Shown piece by piece: positions 1 to 11,783 of a stretch of DNA of 64,000 nucleotides. The notes under the pieces are model-generated. The model saw only the letters and a program-made list of their open reading frames with translations. It ran no database searches and had not been told where the DNA came from. Every line of letters begins with the position of its first letter. Position 1 is the stretch's first letter. The DNA lies in contig NC_081409.1 of the NCBI RefSeq assembly GCF_030272615.1, positions 24,386,406 to 24,450,405 of the forward strand, given 5' to 3'. The translations under genes and the position numbers were made by a program. This DNA is from Cryptomeria japonica (taxonomy: Eukaryota; Streptophyta; Pinopsida; Cupressales; Cupressaceae).

Positions 1-65
1 TTTGTGGTTGGATTCATTTAGCCTTTCAATATTGTTATTATTGTTATCCATTTTCACCATACACA
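1..65 (+). repeat. 3' end of the Tat-1 5' LTR (partial)
   Basis: The 65 bases match the end of the 3' LTR at 10349-10413 with one visible difference (CATACACA against CATATACA). They are followed at once by the primer-binding site. The rest of the LTR is left of the window. Confidence 0.9.
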
Positions 66-68
66 TTT

Positions 69-86
69 TGGCACGCCCGGTGGGAC
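69..86 (+). other. Primer-binding site of Tat-1
   Basis: TGGCACGCCCGGTGGGAC starts three bases after the LTR end and begins with TGG, the complement of a tRNA CCA tail. The same sequence stands at the same place in Tat-2. I do not assign the tRNA species. Confidence 0.75.
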
Positions 87-2204
87 TCTTGTCCCTTTTA
101 CATTAACATCTTTGTTGCAGATTTTGTGTTTGAAGTTGCAGATCTGGCATTTTCGACAACATTTTTGACATTTTCACGTCTGCATACTTTCAAATCATGT
201 TTTTGTTTTTCTGGCGCGTCTACGACATCTGGAATCGGGTCTGTATTACTGGCAATATTTTATTTTGCAGGTTCCAGGAAATCACGTTTGTGTTATTTAG
301 TCGCGTCCGCGGTGTTTTTAGCTGCGTCTGTGACCAAGGGTCGCGTCTGTGCATCACAGAACCGCGTCTGTGTCACGAAGGCGTGTCTGTGATCATTTTA
401 ATCGCGTTTGTGCTTTGCAGGATTTTTTGTTTTACATTTTTTTGCAGAAACGCGTCTGTGAGGTGTTAAATCGCGTCTGTGTAGGGCAGAATCGCGTCTA
501 TGTAAGGTAAAATTGCGTCTATGTAAAAAAAAAAAAAAATAAATTTTTTTTAGGTTTTCATTTTTCGCCATTTTGTCTTGCATTTAATGTTTCAGATCTG
601 GTTTATTTTTGGACTAACATTTTCAGATCTAGCTAAACACAATTGGTGCAGCTTGCCTTGGAAGCTAAATCGTTTGGTTGAAGGCCCCTATTTTCACAAA
701 GTCTTTTGGGTTTTAAAATTTACCTAACTTGTGTGCTTGCAGGAAGGGGTGATTATTTCAAACAACCCAAACTACTAACAACTCTTTGTTGCAGGTCCTT
801 GGCAAGAGTTTTTGATTTTTATTGTGTGCCTTGTTTTCATAGACTAGCAAACACTTCCATTGGTGCACTAAAATTGAATCATTGTCTTTTGTGTCTTGAG
901 CAATAGGCTCTTTTTGTTTAATCTTTAGAGGGCCTGTCTTCCCATGTGGTCATTAGGACTACTAGTGAGAAGAGAACGACCCAAGTGGTAGCAAGGAAAA
1001 CCCACCTCATCCGAACCACTATAATCAAATGTATTCATGGTGAAAACTATGGATAACGTGTGTTGATTAGTTCATACTGACACTATGTCTCCCCATAAAC
1101 CTGTTTGATCAAATTTATTTGATCATTTGTAGGGCGTAACCCCTACCGGCTGGGAGCCTTCTGTATTTACAGAGCTAAAAGTGCCGCATGTATGGCCACA
1201 CGAGTGGATGCCCTTACTAGCACCATTTTGTTTTAGAGGCCCAAATCCTTCTAGTTGTTGGGGCAGGAGGTCGGACCTCTGGTAGCGGCCCACACACACA
1301 TACGGTTCTTAGTAGAGATACAAAGTTCACCATGGGGAGTTTTCATGGGGACTGATGCTTGGCTGACCTGAGAAGTGAGTGCCGAGGGTGGAGCCAGTGA
1401 GGTCAAGCATCTAAGTATCTGCTCTGAATAGCGTAGCCTGGGGGGTAAAACCTCATGTGGGATCAACAACTATTGTCTTGGCCAGCCATAAGAATTGTGC
1501 TTGACTTATTTTAAACATTCAAAACATTCAAAACCAAACAGCAAAACATTGTGTCTTTTGTGTCTTCAAGTGTATGCAAAACATTTTTACATCAAACAAC
1601 ACACTTTTCTTGGAGTCATTTTGATCTAAACACTTGCAAACATTGAGTCCTCATCAACATTGTGTCCTCTTGTCACGAAAAATAGTCAAACATTCAGATT
1701 TGGTCACAACTTCACAAATTGGAAAAATTTTATAGTCAAGCAAACAAGAACAATCAGTTTCGGAATTCTTGAGCTTCCTAGGTTGTTTCTCCAGGTTTTC
1801 ATCTAGCATTCAACTTGTCTTTGGGTCTCACAAAATCCATCATTGCTTTACATCTCTCATTACATTCACATTTGTCTAAACTTGAGTCAAAAGGTCACTT
1901 GCTTGTCCTCATCATACTTTGTCAACACACTACATACAACAACACTTTGCTAAGTGGTCCCTCATCAAGGTTTCTTACCTTTGGGTCTCATTTGGTTTTA
2001 CTTAGAGTCAAGGTCAACTTACCTCATCAAGAGAAACTATCCTCTCTTTGGAAGTCACACCTACTCTACTACATACATACTTGGTCTTACACTTTGGACA
2101 TTGCAAGTACACTTCAGAATCATTTACATTCCATTCAACTCTTGGTCTTCCATGCTTTTTCCATTTTTCATCTAGTCTCTCACATCTTGGTCAATACCTA
2201 GTTC
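87..2204 (+). other. Untranslated leader of Tat-1
   Basis: About 2.1 kb lie between the primer-binding site and gag with no convincing coding capacity. It contains a degenerate GCGTCTGTG array (about 211-515), then a block around 930-1480 nearly identical to 23280-23820 of Tat-2. That conservation between copies suggests function in the RNA (packaging, translation or splicing), but this is inference. Long leaders are common in Tat-lineage elements. Confidence 0.6.
211..515 (+). repeat. Degenerate GCGTCTGTG motif array, sense orientation
   Basis: The core GCGTCTGTG and close variants recur about ten times with irregular 15-35 bp spacing, often as CGCGTCTGTG. The same array is in the Tat-2 leader. 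The reverse complement (CACAGACGCG) recurs at 8898-9145, upstream of the antisense PMD gene. Confidence 0.8.
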
Positions 2205-4532
2205 ATGGTTGAAACCAGTCTTCAAAAATCTAGGAGAAAAACTAAAGAGGCTCAAGAGTCCGCAAACATGAGTTCTTATGAGTATGACAATGAGATCTTT
2301 TTCAATTCTAATCATACTACATTACCTGACATGGATGTCTATAGAAACAATCCAAATGTTGAGAACATGGACACTATAAACAACAATGCTATACACAATG
2401 ACAATGTGGACAAATTTTCAGTACATTCAGCAGATGTGGAAGAATCCATCATGAATCCCCATTTCAATCAATTGGTTGAGGAAATAATGAGGAGGGATAG
2501 ACAATACTTCTTACAAATGATGGCACAAAGTGGAGCCAAGATACCTCATGATTTTGACATGTCTCAAATAATGAAACATAGACCTTTGCAACAACCTCAC
2601 TCCAATATGGATCAAAGGAGACCTAATAGTGGAGGAACTAGAGGACCACATATGGTACCTGAATCACCATCAACTTTGCTTCAAAAACCAGAGGTCCCAC
2701 ATACACATGGTCAAACATATGGTACTCACCTTCGTAGACCATTATGGAAGTCTTATGGAGAAAAATATGCTCAATCACATATCAATGCTAAGGATCAACC
2801 ACCAAAGCAATGGGATATTCAAAGGCATGCTCAAAATTTGGACACAAGGAAACCCCGTGTCAAATTTGGGGGCAACACATTAGAACATGACATGCCTGTA
2901 GAGTATGGTATATATGCACAAAATAGATATGGTGTTCCTCAACATGAATCTATACCAAGTGGTCCATATATGCAACATCATTACAGACCTCCTCCATATG
3001 AACATGTGTATGATCAATATCATCCATATATGCAACATGCTCCTCCTCCAATTGGTGCCTCAAGCATGGGGTATGGTCCAAGAAGTCGATCTCCACCTAA
3101 GAGCAGTTTGGAACAACAAATCAGGGACTTACAAAAGAAAATGGAGGGCATAAATACACCGAAGCCAACATACACAATGAGAGACATATGTCCTTATCCA
3201 TTTGACAAGAGCATTCCAATGCCTCCTTTTCCTACACACTTTGTGACGCCTAAATTTGATAAGTATAGAGGAAAAGGGGATCCTAAGGCACACATAAGAC
3301 AATTTTTCACAGCTTGCATTGAGGTAGCAGCAGAAGAGACATATTTGATGAGATTATTCCCACAAAGCTTAGGTGATCAAGCTATGGAATGGTTCTCCCA
3401 ACTTCCACCTGGTATTACATCATGGGGTGACCTAGCAGAAGCATTTATTCAACATTTATCCTACAACATAGAGATAGACATATCAGTCACTACTTTGTGC
3501 AACACCAAGCAAAAAGAGGGAGAATCTTTTGCATCATTTTTACAAAGATGGAGAAATCTAGCCAGCAGATGCTCTTGTGAGATTCCACAAAAACAAATGG
3601 TAGAGATGTTCACCCAAAATGTTAACAAAGAGATTGGTTATGACTTAAGGAAAGCTTGTTTGTCCACCTTCAAGGACGTCATTGAAAAAGGCTTAGCAAC
3701 AGAAAAGGTCCTAATTGAAGAAGGAGTCATTAAGATATTTAAGGAAAACAAAGATGACTTTAAAGGAAAAGACAAGCCAAGATTTTGGAATAAAAACAAG
3801 AACACAGTCAATGATGGTGTTGTTGATGCCAACACAGTGCGACCCAAATTCATTTTTTCTAGATCAAATTCTACAAACAATCAGGTGAATACTCAAACAA
3901 CTTCCAGATCACGAAGGAAGTACACCCCATTGGGAGAACCACTTGAGTCAGTTTTCAAGAAGTTAGTGGCAAACAAGGTGATCACAATTCCAGATTTCCC
4001 GCCATATGAACCAAAGGTCAAACCAAATTGGTTTAATGATGATGAATATTGTGAATTTCATAAGAGCAAGGGTCATAAGACAAGAAATTGTCATCGATTG
4101 AAGAACATCATACAAGATCTCATTGATAGAGGTGACATTGAGATTGAGGGACATTCATCTAATCAAGAACATGAGATGTTTAAGGAACCATTCCCAAAAC
4201 ATGACAAGGGAAAAGCTAAAGCCACAGATGACCAAGCCAACTATACTATAGCACCTTACAACTATGATTCAACTATCAATAATATCTCGATGGACAATTA
4301 CGTCTCTACTATTATCATCAAGGACAAAGCATCTAAGAATTCTACTATGAGACCCAAGATTGTCCTAAAAGGTGTTGGATCTTCTTCCGAACCTACCTCT
4401 GAATGTCATGTTACAACCTACCGCGGTAAAATCTCTTTGCAAGGTGCTCCAGCTAAAAGCACCGCTTCTTCATCAACCAAACCTGAGTATGACCTTATAG
4501 AACCGTTAGGGAAGACACCCGCGCTCATTTAA
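2205..4532 (+). CDS. gag: Gag polyprotein of Tat-1
   Basis: An open frame of 775 codons starts at an ATG followed by VETSLQKSRR, the same start as in Tat-2. The first 300 or so residues are rich in Q, N, P and H and poorly structured. The middle holds the retrotransposon gag core (around PFDKSIPMPPFP and AMEWFSQLPPG). Near residue 610 there is a knuckle of C-x2-H-x4-H-x4-C form (CEFHKSKGHKTRNC). Gag would assemble the particle and bind the element RNA. The frame ends at TAA 4530-4532, where Tat-2 reads ATC TCT; the protease continues in the same frame, so this is a nonsense change between gag and pro. It is the only long intact Gag of the two Tat copies here. Confidence 0.9.
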   Translation: MVETSLQKSRRKTKEAQESANMSSYEYDNEIFFNSNHTTLPDMDVYRNNPNVENMDTINNNAIHNDNVDKFSVHSADVEESIMNPHFNQLVEEIMRRDRQYFLQMMAQSGAKIPHDFDMSQIMKHRPLQQPHSNMDQRRPNSGGTRGPHMVPESPSTLLQKPEVPHTHGQTYGTHLRRPLWKSYGEKYAQSHINAKDQPPKQWDIQRHAQNLDTRKPRVKFGGNTLEHDMPVEYGIYAQNRYGVPQHESIPSGPYMQHHYRPPPYEHVYDQYHPYMQHAPPPIGASSMGYGPRSRSPPKSSLEQQIRDLQKKMEGINTPKPTYTMRDICPYPFDKSIPMPPFPTHFVTPKFDKYRGKGDPKAHIRQFFTACIEVAAEETYLMRLFPQSLGDQAMEWFSQLPPGITSWGDLAEAFIQHLSYNIEIDISVTTLCNTKQKEGESFASFLQRWRNLASRCSCEIPQKQMVEMFTQNVNKEIGYDLRKACLSTFKDVIEKGLATEKVLIEEGVIKIFKENKDDFKGKDKPRFWNKNKNTVNDGVVDANTVRPKFIFSRSNSTNNQVNTQTTSRSRRKYTPLGEPLESVFKKLVANKVITIPDFPPYEPKVKPNWFNDDEYCEFHKSKGHKTRNCHRLKNIIQDLIDRGDIEIEGHSSNQEHEMFKEPFPKHDKGKAKATDDQANYTIAPYNYDSTINNISMDNYVSTIIIKDKASKNSTMRPKIVLKGVGSSSEPTSECHVTTYRGKISLQGAPAKSTASSSTKPEYDLIEPLGKTPALI

Positions 4533-5468
4533 ATCCTTGAGCTATTACGCATATCTCCCGCACATAAAGCTATTTTTGACAAAATCTTGAGAGATACTGT
4601 TGTTCCTACTGATCTAAACGTGGACCAGTTTCAAGCCATGGTGGGATACCTTTCCATTCCGCATTCCCTTACTTTCACAGAAGCCGATGACGCCTCCGTA
4701 AGTCAGCCACATAATGCACCATTACACATTGAAGCCTTCATACACAAACATAGAATCAAACGAGTCCTGATAGATGGAGGAGCAGGTCTAAACATTTGTA
4801 CATTGAGCACAATTAAACAATTGGGATATTCTGATAAAGCTGTGAATTCTACAAACAAAATTACCATCAAGGCATATGATGATGAAGAGCGTTCATCCAA
4901 AGGCACAATCACCTTACCTCTCAAAGTTGGGCCCATTACAAAGGATGTGGTTTTTCAGGTCCTTGATCTAGATCTCACATACAACATATTGCTAGGATGT
5001 CCTTGGATTCATGAGATGAGTGCAGTACCATCTACACATCATCGATGTATCAAGTTTCCACACAATGGAGTTGAAGTGACCATCAAAGCAGATCCAAATC
5101 CATTCATATATTGCAACAATCTGCAACCTCAATTAGAAATAACAATCCCAGTCAATCATGAAGCTGTTCCTTCATCAGCATATGTGGATCCTAAATCCTT
5201 AAAAGCTTCTACATCCAAACAAGCAGAGCTCAAAGACAAGTTCAAGATTAAAGACATGGGATGTGGTGAGTATATCTTTCATGTTGATCAACTCCCACTG
5301 TCTCCTAAGACATTCAGTCTACAAGAACATCCTACAAACAATTTGCAATGCCAAGGAATTGGGTGTGAACCACCTAGTGTTGTGGCTACTAAGTCTGAAT
5401 GCAAATCTCCTCTAGTGGTGCAAGCAACTCTTGATATCAATAGTCCTAAGAGTGGTTCCAACAAATAA
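4533..5468 (+). pseudogene. Aspartic protease region of Tat-1
   Basis: This continues the gag frame after the 4530 stop. The catalytic motif is seen as VLIDGGAGLNIC, and a typical downstream motif as TYNILLGCPWIHEM. Homology to Tat-2 stops near 5273. The last 60 or so codons belong to unrelated sequence and end at TAA 5466-5468. It would be made only by read-through of the gag stop. The protease core itself looks unbroken. Confidence 0.8.
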
Positions 5469-6087
5469 TCTACTGAGCATATCGCCAGTCTTTTTTAGAG
5501 CTCACATAGCCTTATCATTTCATCCACTCATTCCATTTCCACTCCACTTCCAGACTTGGATCAACAAGAATTACAAAAGCCCTTACTCATTGGGGATCAA
5601 AAATCAAGCTTTGAAAAGAAAAATCTAAAAGTCAAAAATAAAGAAAAGTGCTTCAGTCCAAATCAAAATCAAAAGCTATTGGACTCTACAAAAATCAAAG
5701 TCAAGGATAAAAATCCTATGAAGCAAAAAGAGAAAGAGATGATCTCCCCTAATATCAAAATAACTGGGGGCAAAAGTTCTAAAATTTCAAATCAAAAAGA
5801 ATACTTGTTGATCCTAAGTCTCCATCATGCCATCCTACTTTCACTTCTTTTCACAATCATAAGCCTTCATCACTCATCTACTTGTTCCACACATCCTTTC
5901 CCTTCTGGTGATACATCATGGACCTTTAATGGAGCTTCCTTGAAGGACTTTGTTATCAGGGATGCCCAAACTTCTTTAGGTGACACGCATATGGGCAAAC
6001 GTAGTCCACACAATAGTAATTCTATCTCAGTTCCTTCATCAAGGAAGATAGTCACTCAAGCTACACATCATTCAGTCAAGGAACAAT
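5274..6087 (+). other. Block of unknown origin replacing most of pol in Tat-1
   Basis: Tat-2 has about 4.2 kb here (roughly 27893-32112: G-patch-like region, RT, RNase H, second RNase H, integrase). Tat-1 instead has about 0.8 kb with no similarity I recognise. The second half is open in the gag frame (5556-6087) but low complexity, rich in K, S and H. It could be captured host DNA or sequence from a different non-autonomous lineage. Confidence 0.65.
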
Positions 6088-6323
6088 GCAGCTACAATCA
6101 CAAGGTAAAGCCTCACACATTTGAGGTAGGTGACTTGGTTCTTAGAGAAAATCCTAAAAATCAGCAAGACAGACAAAAGAAGGGCAAGTTTGAACCAAAT
6201 TGGCTTGGTCCTTACATCATTACAACAACATATGGATCTGGGGCATATCAGCTCTCAACTACAGAAGGTGAACCTTTGGAGGATCCTAGCAATAGCATGC
6301 ACCTTCGCAGGTTTTACACATAG
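6088..6323 (+). pseudogene. Integrase C-terminal tail of Tat-1
   Basis: The segment from SYNHKVKPHTFEVGDLVL to HLRRFYT matches the end of the Tat-2 integrase almost residue for residue, including the GPYII/AYQL chromo-like or SH3-like tail. It is in the gag frame. The catalytic core is absent. Confidence 0.85.
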
Positions 6324-8040
6324 CTCTTCAGAATATCATAATTCAAAAATACAAAAAAATCAAAAAATTTCAAAAATACAAAAAAAAAAATTATAAAACA
6401 AAAAAATCGTTACTTGGTGAAAACCTGGCAAACAGGCACCTTGTGACACAAAAAACATTGAAAAATCGAAAAAAAGTAAAGAGAAATAATTTCGTCCAAT
6501 GGTGAAAACCACTTCGGTGGTGCCCTGGGCAAGTACCATGGTGAAAACTGGGTCACCAGCGCCATGCGTAGAGACATTGCTCCTCCCTCCTTTAGGATTC
6601 ACTTTCATCCTTTCACTTTGCACACACTCACAACCTATTCATCCATAATAAACTTACCTAGTCCCATCATGGCTTGTTATTGATCTACCCAAGATTGGTT
6701 AGCCATTCATAATAAACCTCCCTTTTCACCTCCCTTTCCATTCATAATAAATCAGACCCTATCTGTGGCTAAGGCAAATCCTACGTCTAGTGATGGGTGT
6801 GGAACTGAGAACATCACATGTTTCGAGGAGTACAGTTTCTTCCAGCTTCCTTCAGTCTATTCATGCACAATCCGCAATAAAGCAACATTTGCATCACAGA
6901 TCCGCAATAAAGTTTCATCTTCTCCGCAATAAAGTATCAGTTTCATGGATTCAGTCAGTTTCAGATGAGACACAGCAGCAACAATGGGCTTCAACAAATC
7001 AAATCTTTCAACAGACTCAGACAACATTATGGTTCAGTGCTATCTATCCTTTCTGTGAAAGTAAACATTGTGACCACAATCAAATACGACTTATACAAGT
7101 GACAAGAGACACTAAACTTGAGGACTACAGTGGATGTTGGTGTTGAGTCTTGGTTTTCTTTTGATTTCATCTTTTTTGGTGACATGTCTTTTAGCTTTTC
7201 CGGGATGTCTTTGACTAGAGATTCTATCTCTAGGATGTCTTTGACTAGAAAGGCGAGGATGGGGTATCGTCACCCATTTTCTTTTGCTGTCTGTGGATTG
7301 TCTCTTAGTAATGCTATGACTTGTTCGAGGATATGAGGACACTGTGAGTCTAGTATGAACTGGGGCATTCCTTGTTTGTGACTATCTTATCTCCATGCAA
7401 ACAGGTACAATGACTTTCTGGGTCGAACATATGCCTCGATTGTCATAACCTACTTGCCATAATAAAGCTCAATGATGATAACGCATAAGAAGATCTTTCA
7501 CTTTCATATCTTCTGTCTTTCATCCCCCCTTTCTTGATTGACTTCCATCGTCCTTCTCGAGTCCACGTAGCCTGCTATCACATGACTGAGTATAATGACA
7601 CACCAAAAATATTTGCATTTCATGTAGTTGCACCTACATTACCACATATAAGTATTTCATACATACATATAGATATCACAACTGCCTCACATCCTGCACA
7701 CAACACCTGTTAGCACAATTTACATTTGCATTATCATATTCATCTGCATTACTTACATTCACATTTGCATCATGCATACACATATAAAACATAAACGAAC
7801 AAAAATAAAATAAAATATTGCATTGCATCATATACATATTTGCATCCATATCATAAGCATCACATAAGAACATCTCATCACATAGGTACACATGCATATA
7901 GCTGCCGCAAAGATGAATCATCTCATATATATATATAAAGTGTCATGATACAATGATGTCAAAATCATATGGCTACAATCACCCACAGGTGTCTACATCA
8001 TTATACAAAATGGTACAAAATTGATACAGAGGAACTCACT
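6324..8040 (+). other. 3' non-coding region of Tat-1 between pol and antisense PMD
   Basis: No gene is visible. It is closely similar to 32347-34055 of Tat-2. It includes the conserved GGTGAAAACC stretches near 6415-6560, repeated CAATAAAG words near 6870-6930, and an AT-rich part near 7600-7950 with a short TA run at about 7926. Confidence 0.6.
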
Positions 8041-8463
8041 GATCACTCCTGCCAACACTATTGGTAGTGTTAATCCTATCCATGTCATGGCATACCATGC
8101 CACGTGTCCCACCCTCATCTCCAGTCTTGGATCCTAGAACACTTGTCTAAGGGCATCCCTGTCTCCATCTTGATCGTACAGAATCAGCTCCCCATCAATC
8201 GGTATCCGCATAATCCTGTAGACATCCTCAAGGGTGACTGTCATCTCACCCATCGGCAAATGGAAAGTGCATGTCTCAGAATGCCATCTCTCGGCAAGTG
8301 CAGTCAACAGTCCCATGTTTGCCCGAAACTCAGGCACATACAGAATATGTCTCAGACCCATAGCCTCAATAGCAGCTCTGTCCTCGAAGGTCAGCTCAGG
8401 TCGCAATCTCTGCATCGATGGGAATCTCTCCCATGACTCCAGCATAGGCAAGTACTCCTGCAA
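8041..8463 (-). pseudogene. Truncated antisense plant-mobile-domain (PMD) gene in Tat-1
   Basis: Read on the minus strand, 109 codons from 8463 match the start of the larger PMD gene at 35991 (MLESWERFP, VPEFRANMGLLTALAERWH, MGEMTVTLEDVYRI). A stop at about 8134 and then the end of homology at about 8041 remove the rest; about 1.5 kb present in Tat-2 is deleted. PMD (aminotransferase-like) domains occur in MAIN/MAIL host proteins and are known passengers of plant transposons. This copy is too short to function. Confidence 0.85.
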
Positions 8464-8554
8464 TCAAGCAAATCAATCATGTCAGTTATAGTGGCATTCC
8501 TTGTTTATCACAAAATGCTACTTTTTATCTAAATGCATATGGCATTCTATCCTA

Positions 8555-8768
8555 GTGACACTCACTGTTCATCACAAAGTGTTGCTATTTATCCTAGTGT
8601 TACTCATTGTTCATCACAAAGTACTACGTGTGTGACACTCCCTGTTCATCACAAAGTGTTACTCACATTTGCACTCCCTATTCATCACAAAGTGCTGCTC
8701 ATATTTCAGTATTCCCTGTTCATCACAAAGTACTCTATCTTGGTACTCACTGTTCATCACAAAGTGCC
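8555..8768 (+). repeat. Tandem GTTCATCACAAAGTG repeats in Tat-1
   Basis: About six copies of (G/A)TTCATCACAAAGTG are spaced roughly 35-45 bp apart. They lie just upstream, in PMD orientation, of the first PMD coding block. Homologous repeats are at about 36100-36275 in Tat-2. Confidence 0.85.
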
Positions 8769-8897
8769 TTGATCTATCCTAGTCTTCCTAGAGGACCTAC
8801 TTGAGTGTATCCTCTTAGCAGCTTATCCAATCGACAGCATATGTTTATCACAGAACTGCTGATTTGACCTAGAAGACCAAACTTGCATTTTTCAATG

Positions 8898-9145
8898 CAA
8901 ACGCGCTTACATTACATAAACGCGCCTACAGACTGCACAGACACACCTACACAACACAGACGCGCCTGTATAACACAAACGTGCCTATGTCGGGCATAAA
9001 CGCGACTAGACTACGCCGACACCCCTGCACATCGCAGACGCGCCCGCATTCGACGCAGACGCGGTTCGAGACACAGACGTGCCTGGCACCGACACAGACG
9101 CGCTTGGCGGACATAGACGCGCCTGGCACCGATGCAGACGCAGTT
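8898..9145 (-). repeat. CACAGACGCG array (reverse complement of the leader motif) in Tat-1
   Basis: At least ten copies of CACAGACGCG and variants, read on the plus strand, are the reverse complement of the 211-515 array. In the direction of the antisense PMD gene they therefore read as GCGTCTGTG in its leader. Confidence 0.8.
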
Positions 9146-9663
9146 AGACAGTTTTTGACATTTTTCAACTCTACTTCTAAGCGCATTTATTGCTCTACCT
9201 AGCATGCATTAATGACAAAATTAAATGCGTCAAAGTACGAGGAGGTTTGGTGGTACTCACCGGCTCTCCTGCCTCTGCTGGCCTCTGAAATCGGCGAACG
9301 CAATCGAATCTGTGAATGAAAGCGATCACTGCTGACTGCTGCTGCTCTTTTCTCTCTTTGCACTCTAATCTCGTGGATGTGTAGATGACAATGAGGATGT
9401 ATTTTCCCCCGTGGTCTATCTTATAGATTACCCTAGCCCTAGCGCTCGCATTCATTTCCCGAGTCAGTCTTCGTTATCCCGTGACTTTGTCACTTTATCC
9501 GGTCAATCCATTCTAGCCTTTCTTTCTTATCGAGAGATTGTCTGCAATCTTTTCAAACATTTTCATCCAATCTCTCGAGGGGGCATATCATTCCCATTCT
9601 GGGGCAACTCTGTATCACTTCATCTTATCTTCTTTGAAACAACGCGACAAGCCGCATTGTCTC

Positions 9664-9677
9664 AAAGAGGGGCAAAA
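9664..9677 (+). other. Polypurine tract of Tat-1
   Basis: AAAGAGGGGCAAAA stands directly before the 3' LTR and is identical in Tat-2. It is the expected plus-strand primer site. Confidence 0.85.
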
Positions 9678-10413
9678 TGTAGACACCTAAAATTGTCATG
9701 TCTAATTAAATAAATATTTTATTTATTTAATTATCTAAGCTTAATTCTTCTATTAATTAAATAAATCCTTATTTATTTAATTAATTTATTTAAATTAAAT
9801 AAATATCTTATTTATTTAATTGATCCCACTTCTTCTATTAATTAAATAAATCTTTATTTATTTAATTAATTCATTAGCCTTTTCTACCTATGACACATGT
9901 CATTCATCTCTTAATTCATACACTACCTACCCCTTTCATTATTTTATTATTTCTTTTACCTACCCTCTAATCATAGCCGACCTCCTTTTACACCTCTCAA
10001 TCTTATCCCTCCATTTCATATAGTGTCTTCTATATAAGGAGATGCTTCCTTCATTATCAAACCCTAATCATCCTAATCAATCATCCTAATCATTCATGCT
10101 AATCATCTTTTATGCAATTGACTACACTACATTCCTACTTGCAACCACATTCCATTCTTTGTTGAGCTCTTGTGCATATAAAATCTGAGAGCAAATATAT
10201 CAAGCAAGATCAATGGAGATAGGAAGAATGGAGATCAAAATCCTATTGGACATGTGATGGTATAATATTTGTGATTTCATTTGATTTGCATTGTCTTAGG
10301 TAATATTCATATGTTATGGTGGATCTTTGTTGATTGTTAGGCTAGGGTTTTGTGGTTGGATTCATTTAGCCTTTCAATATTGTTATTATTGTTATCCATT
10401 TTCACCATATACA
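9678..10413 (+). repeat. 3' LTR of Tat-1 (736 bp)
   Basis: It starts TGTAGACACC and ends CATATACA. The first 200 bp carry repeated AT-rich palindromes (ATTAAATAAAT...ATTTATTTAAT). A TATA-like CTATATAAGG lies near 10030. It is clearly related to the Tat-2 LTR but shorter in the palindrome block, so the two are distinct subfamilies. Confidence 0.9.
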
Positions 10414-11540
10414 CCTATAATCCACTAAACCGGCCCAATCTGGATATGTGTAACCAAGTAGTTCAAACTTGTCAGTGGGAGAATACTGAATACCAAAATT
10501 CTATGTACCACTCACATACCTCAAAATTCTTTTAGCAACCTGCTAATGTGACTCATGTGGATCATGCATGAACTAAGAGACAAGGCCACAACATACATAA
10601 TATCGGGCCTACTGGTTGTGAGGTACATGAGGTTACCAACCAAACTCCTATACCGAGTTGCATCAACTTTGGGACTAGCATCTTCCTTGGTTAGTTTTTC
10701 ACCAAGGGCTACGGTGGTTGCAAATGCTTTGCATGCCACCATGTTAAACTTCTTCAATAAATCAGCTATATACTTGGATTGAGAAATAAATATAGCTTCT
10801 GATGTTTGTTGTACTTCCACACCAAGAAAATAGTGCATAAGTCTCAGATTTGACATTTCAAACTCTTGTTTCATATCATCTTGAAACTTCTCCATGAGAG
10901 CTTTGCTATTACCTATATAAATCAAATCATCAACATAGAGGCAAACAATAAGAATATCATTACCAATATGTTCGACATACAAGGTAGGCTCTAAGTGGCT
11001 TCTATTGTATCCTTTCTTCATGAAATAACTGTCAATTCTAGCATACCAGGCACGAGGAGCTTGCATCAACCCATAAAGGCCTTTCTTCAACTTGTAGACT
11101 AAGTGTTCTTTTTCTGGGACTTCATAACCCATAGGCTGTTCTACATAAACTTTCTCATCTATGTAACCATTAAGGAATGTTGATTTCACATCCATTTGAA
11201 ATATTGGCCACTTGTATTGTGCTGTAATAGCCAATATAATCTTGATTGTGTCAAGTTGAGCCACAAGAGCAAAAGTTTCTACATAATCCACTCTAGAAGT
11301 TTTTGCAAACCCTTTGGCAACTAGTCCTACCTTATGGCGTTCTATTGAACCATTTACATGATATTTGACTTTGTAAATCCATTTCACACCAATCACCTGC
11401 TTACCTTTGGGAAGTGAAACTAATTCCCAAGTATTATTCTTATGAATGGGATTCATTTCATCATTCATAGCATTAACCCATATAGGTTCTTTCACTGCTT
11501 CTTCATACACAAAAGGTTCAACTTTAATTGTACTAAACAA
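10414..11540 (-). pseudogene. copia-1 reverse transcriptase and partial RNase H
   Basis: The reading on the minus strand shows the copia RT blocks: NTWELVSLPKGKQVIGVKW, FQMDVKSTFLNG, the catalytic CLYVDDLIYIG, and SLVGNLMYLTTSRPDI. An open frame spans 11540-10521. RNase H starts afterwards (GYTYPDWAG near 10440) and is interrupted by the Tat-1 insertion. A few stops lie in the 10521-10414 part. RT is otherwise long and well preserved, so this element is not extremely old. Confidence 0.9.
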
Positions 11541-11783
11541 AGCAAAATTAGCAACTAGATTTATATTGGTACTCCTCTAATAAACATCAACTAAACTTTG
11601 TACCTTTCATGGAATGGATGCTGGAGGTGATGGTGGAGGTGAATCTTCACTTGAGTTTGTGCTACTTGAAAAACTAGGTGAGCTTGGAGGACTGGAACTA
11701 GAGCTAGAACTTCCACTTGAGCTTCTGGGGAGAGGAGGATGAACACTATTATCTTCCATGTTTATGTTTATTGATGGATTTTT

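Larger units (their letters stand above)
1..10413 (+). mobile_element. Tat-1: non-autonomous Ty3/Gypsy (Tat-type) LTR retrotransposon, 5' end outside window
   Basis: The order is the last 65 bp of the 5' LTR, a primer-binding site, a long leader, gag, protease, a short non-homologous block, the integrase C-terminal tail, a truncated antisense PMD gene, a polypurine tract and a complete 3' LTR. Compared with Tat-2 (21704-38008), reverse transcriptase, both RNase H domains and the integrase core are missing, so this copy cannot transpose alone. It is inserted in the RNase H region of a minus-strand copia element: copia coding resumes directly after 10413. The right flank begins CCTAT, the presumed 5 bp target duplication; its partner lies left of the window. 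Confidence 0.9.

Noticed and set aside
1251-1469. Minus-strand frame in the Tat-1 leader, also at 23474-23818 in Tat-2
   Set aside because: Conservation is explained by recent common origin of the leaders; no domain, and the length differs between copies.
1815-2201. 128-codon frame before gag
   Set aside because: Leucine/histidine/serine-rich translation of pyrimidine-rich leader; the Tat-2 counterpart is shorter and diverged in frame use.
6870-6930. Repeated CCGCAATAAAG words as a possible CRISPR-like or riboswitch structure
   Set aside because: Irregular, few copies, eukaryotic retroelement context; more likely 3' processing-like words.
8981-9202. Open frames through the CACAGACGCG array
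   Set aside because: Repetitive T/R/Q/C peptides produced by the motif array on both strands.
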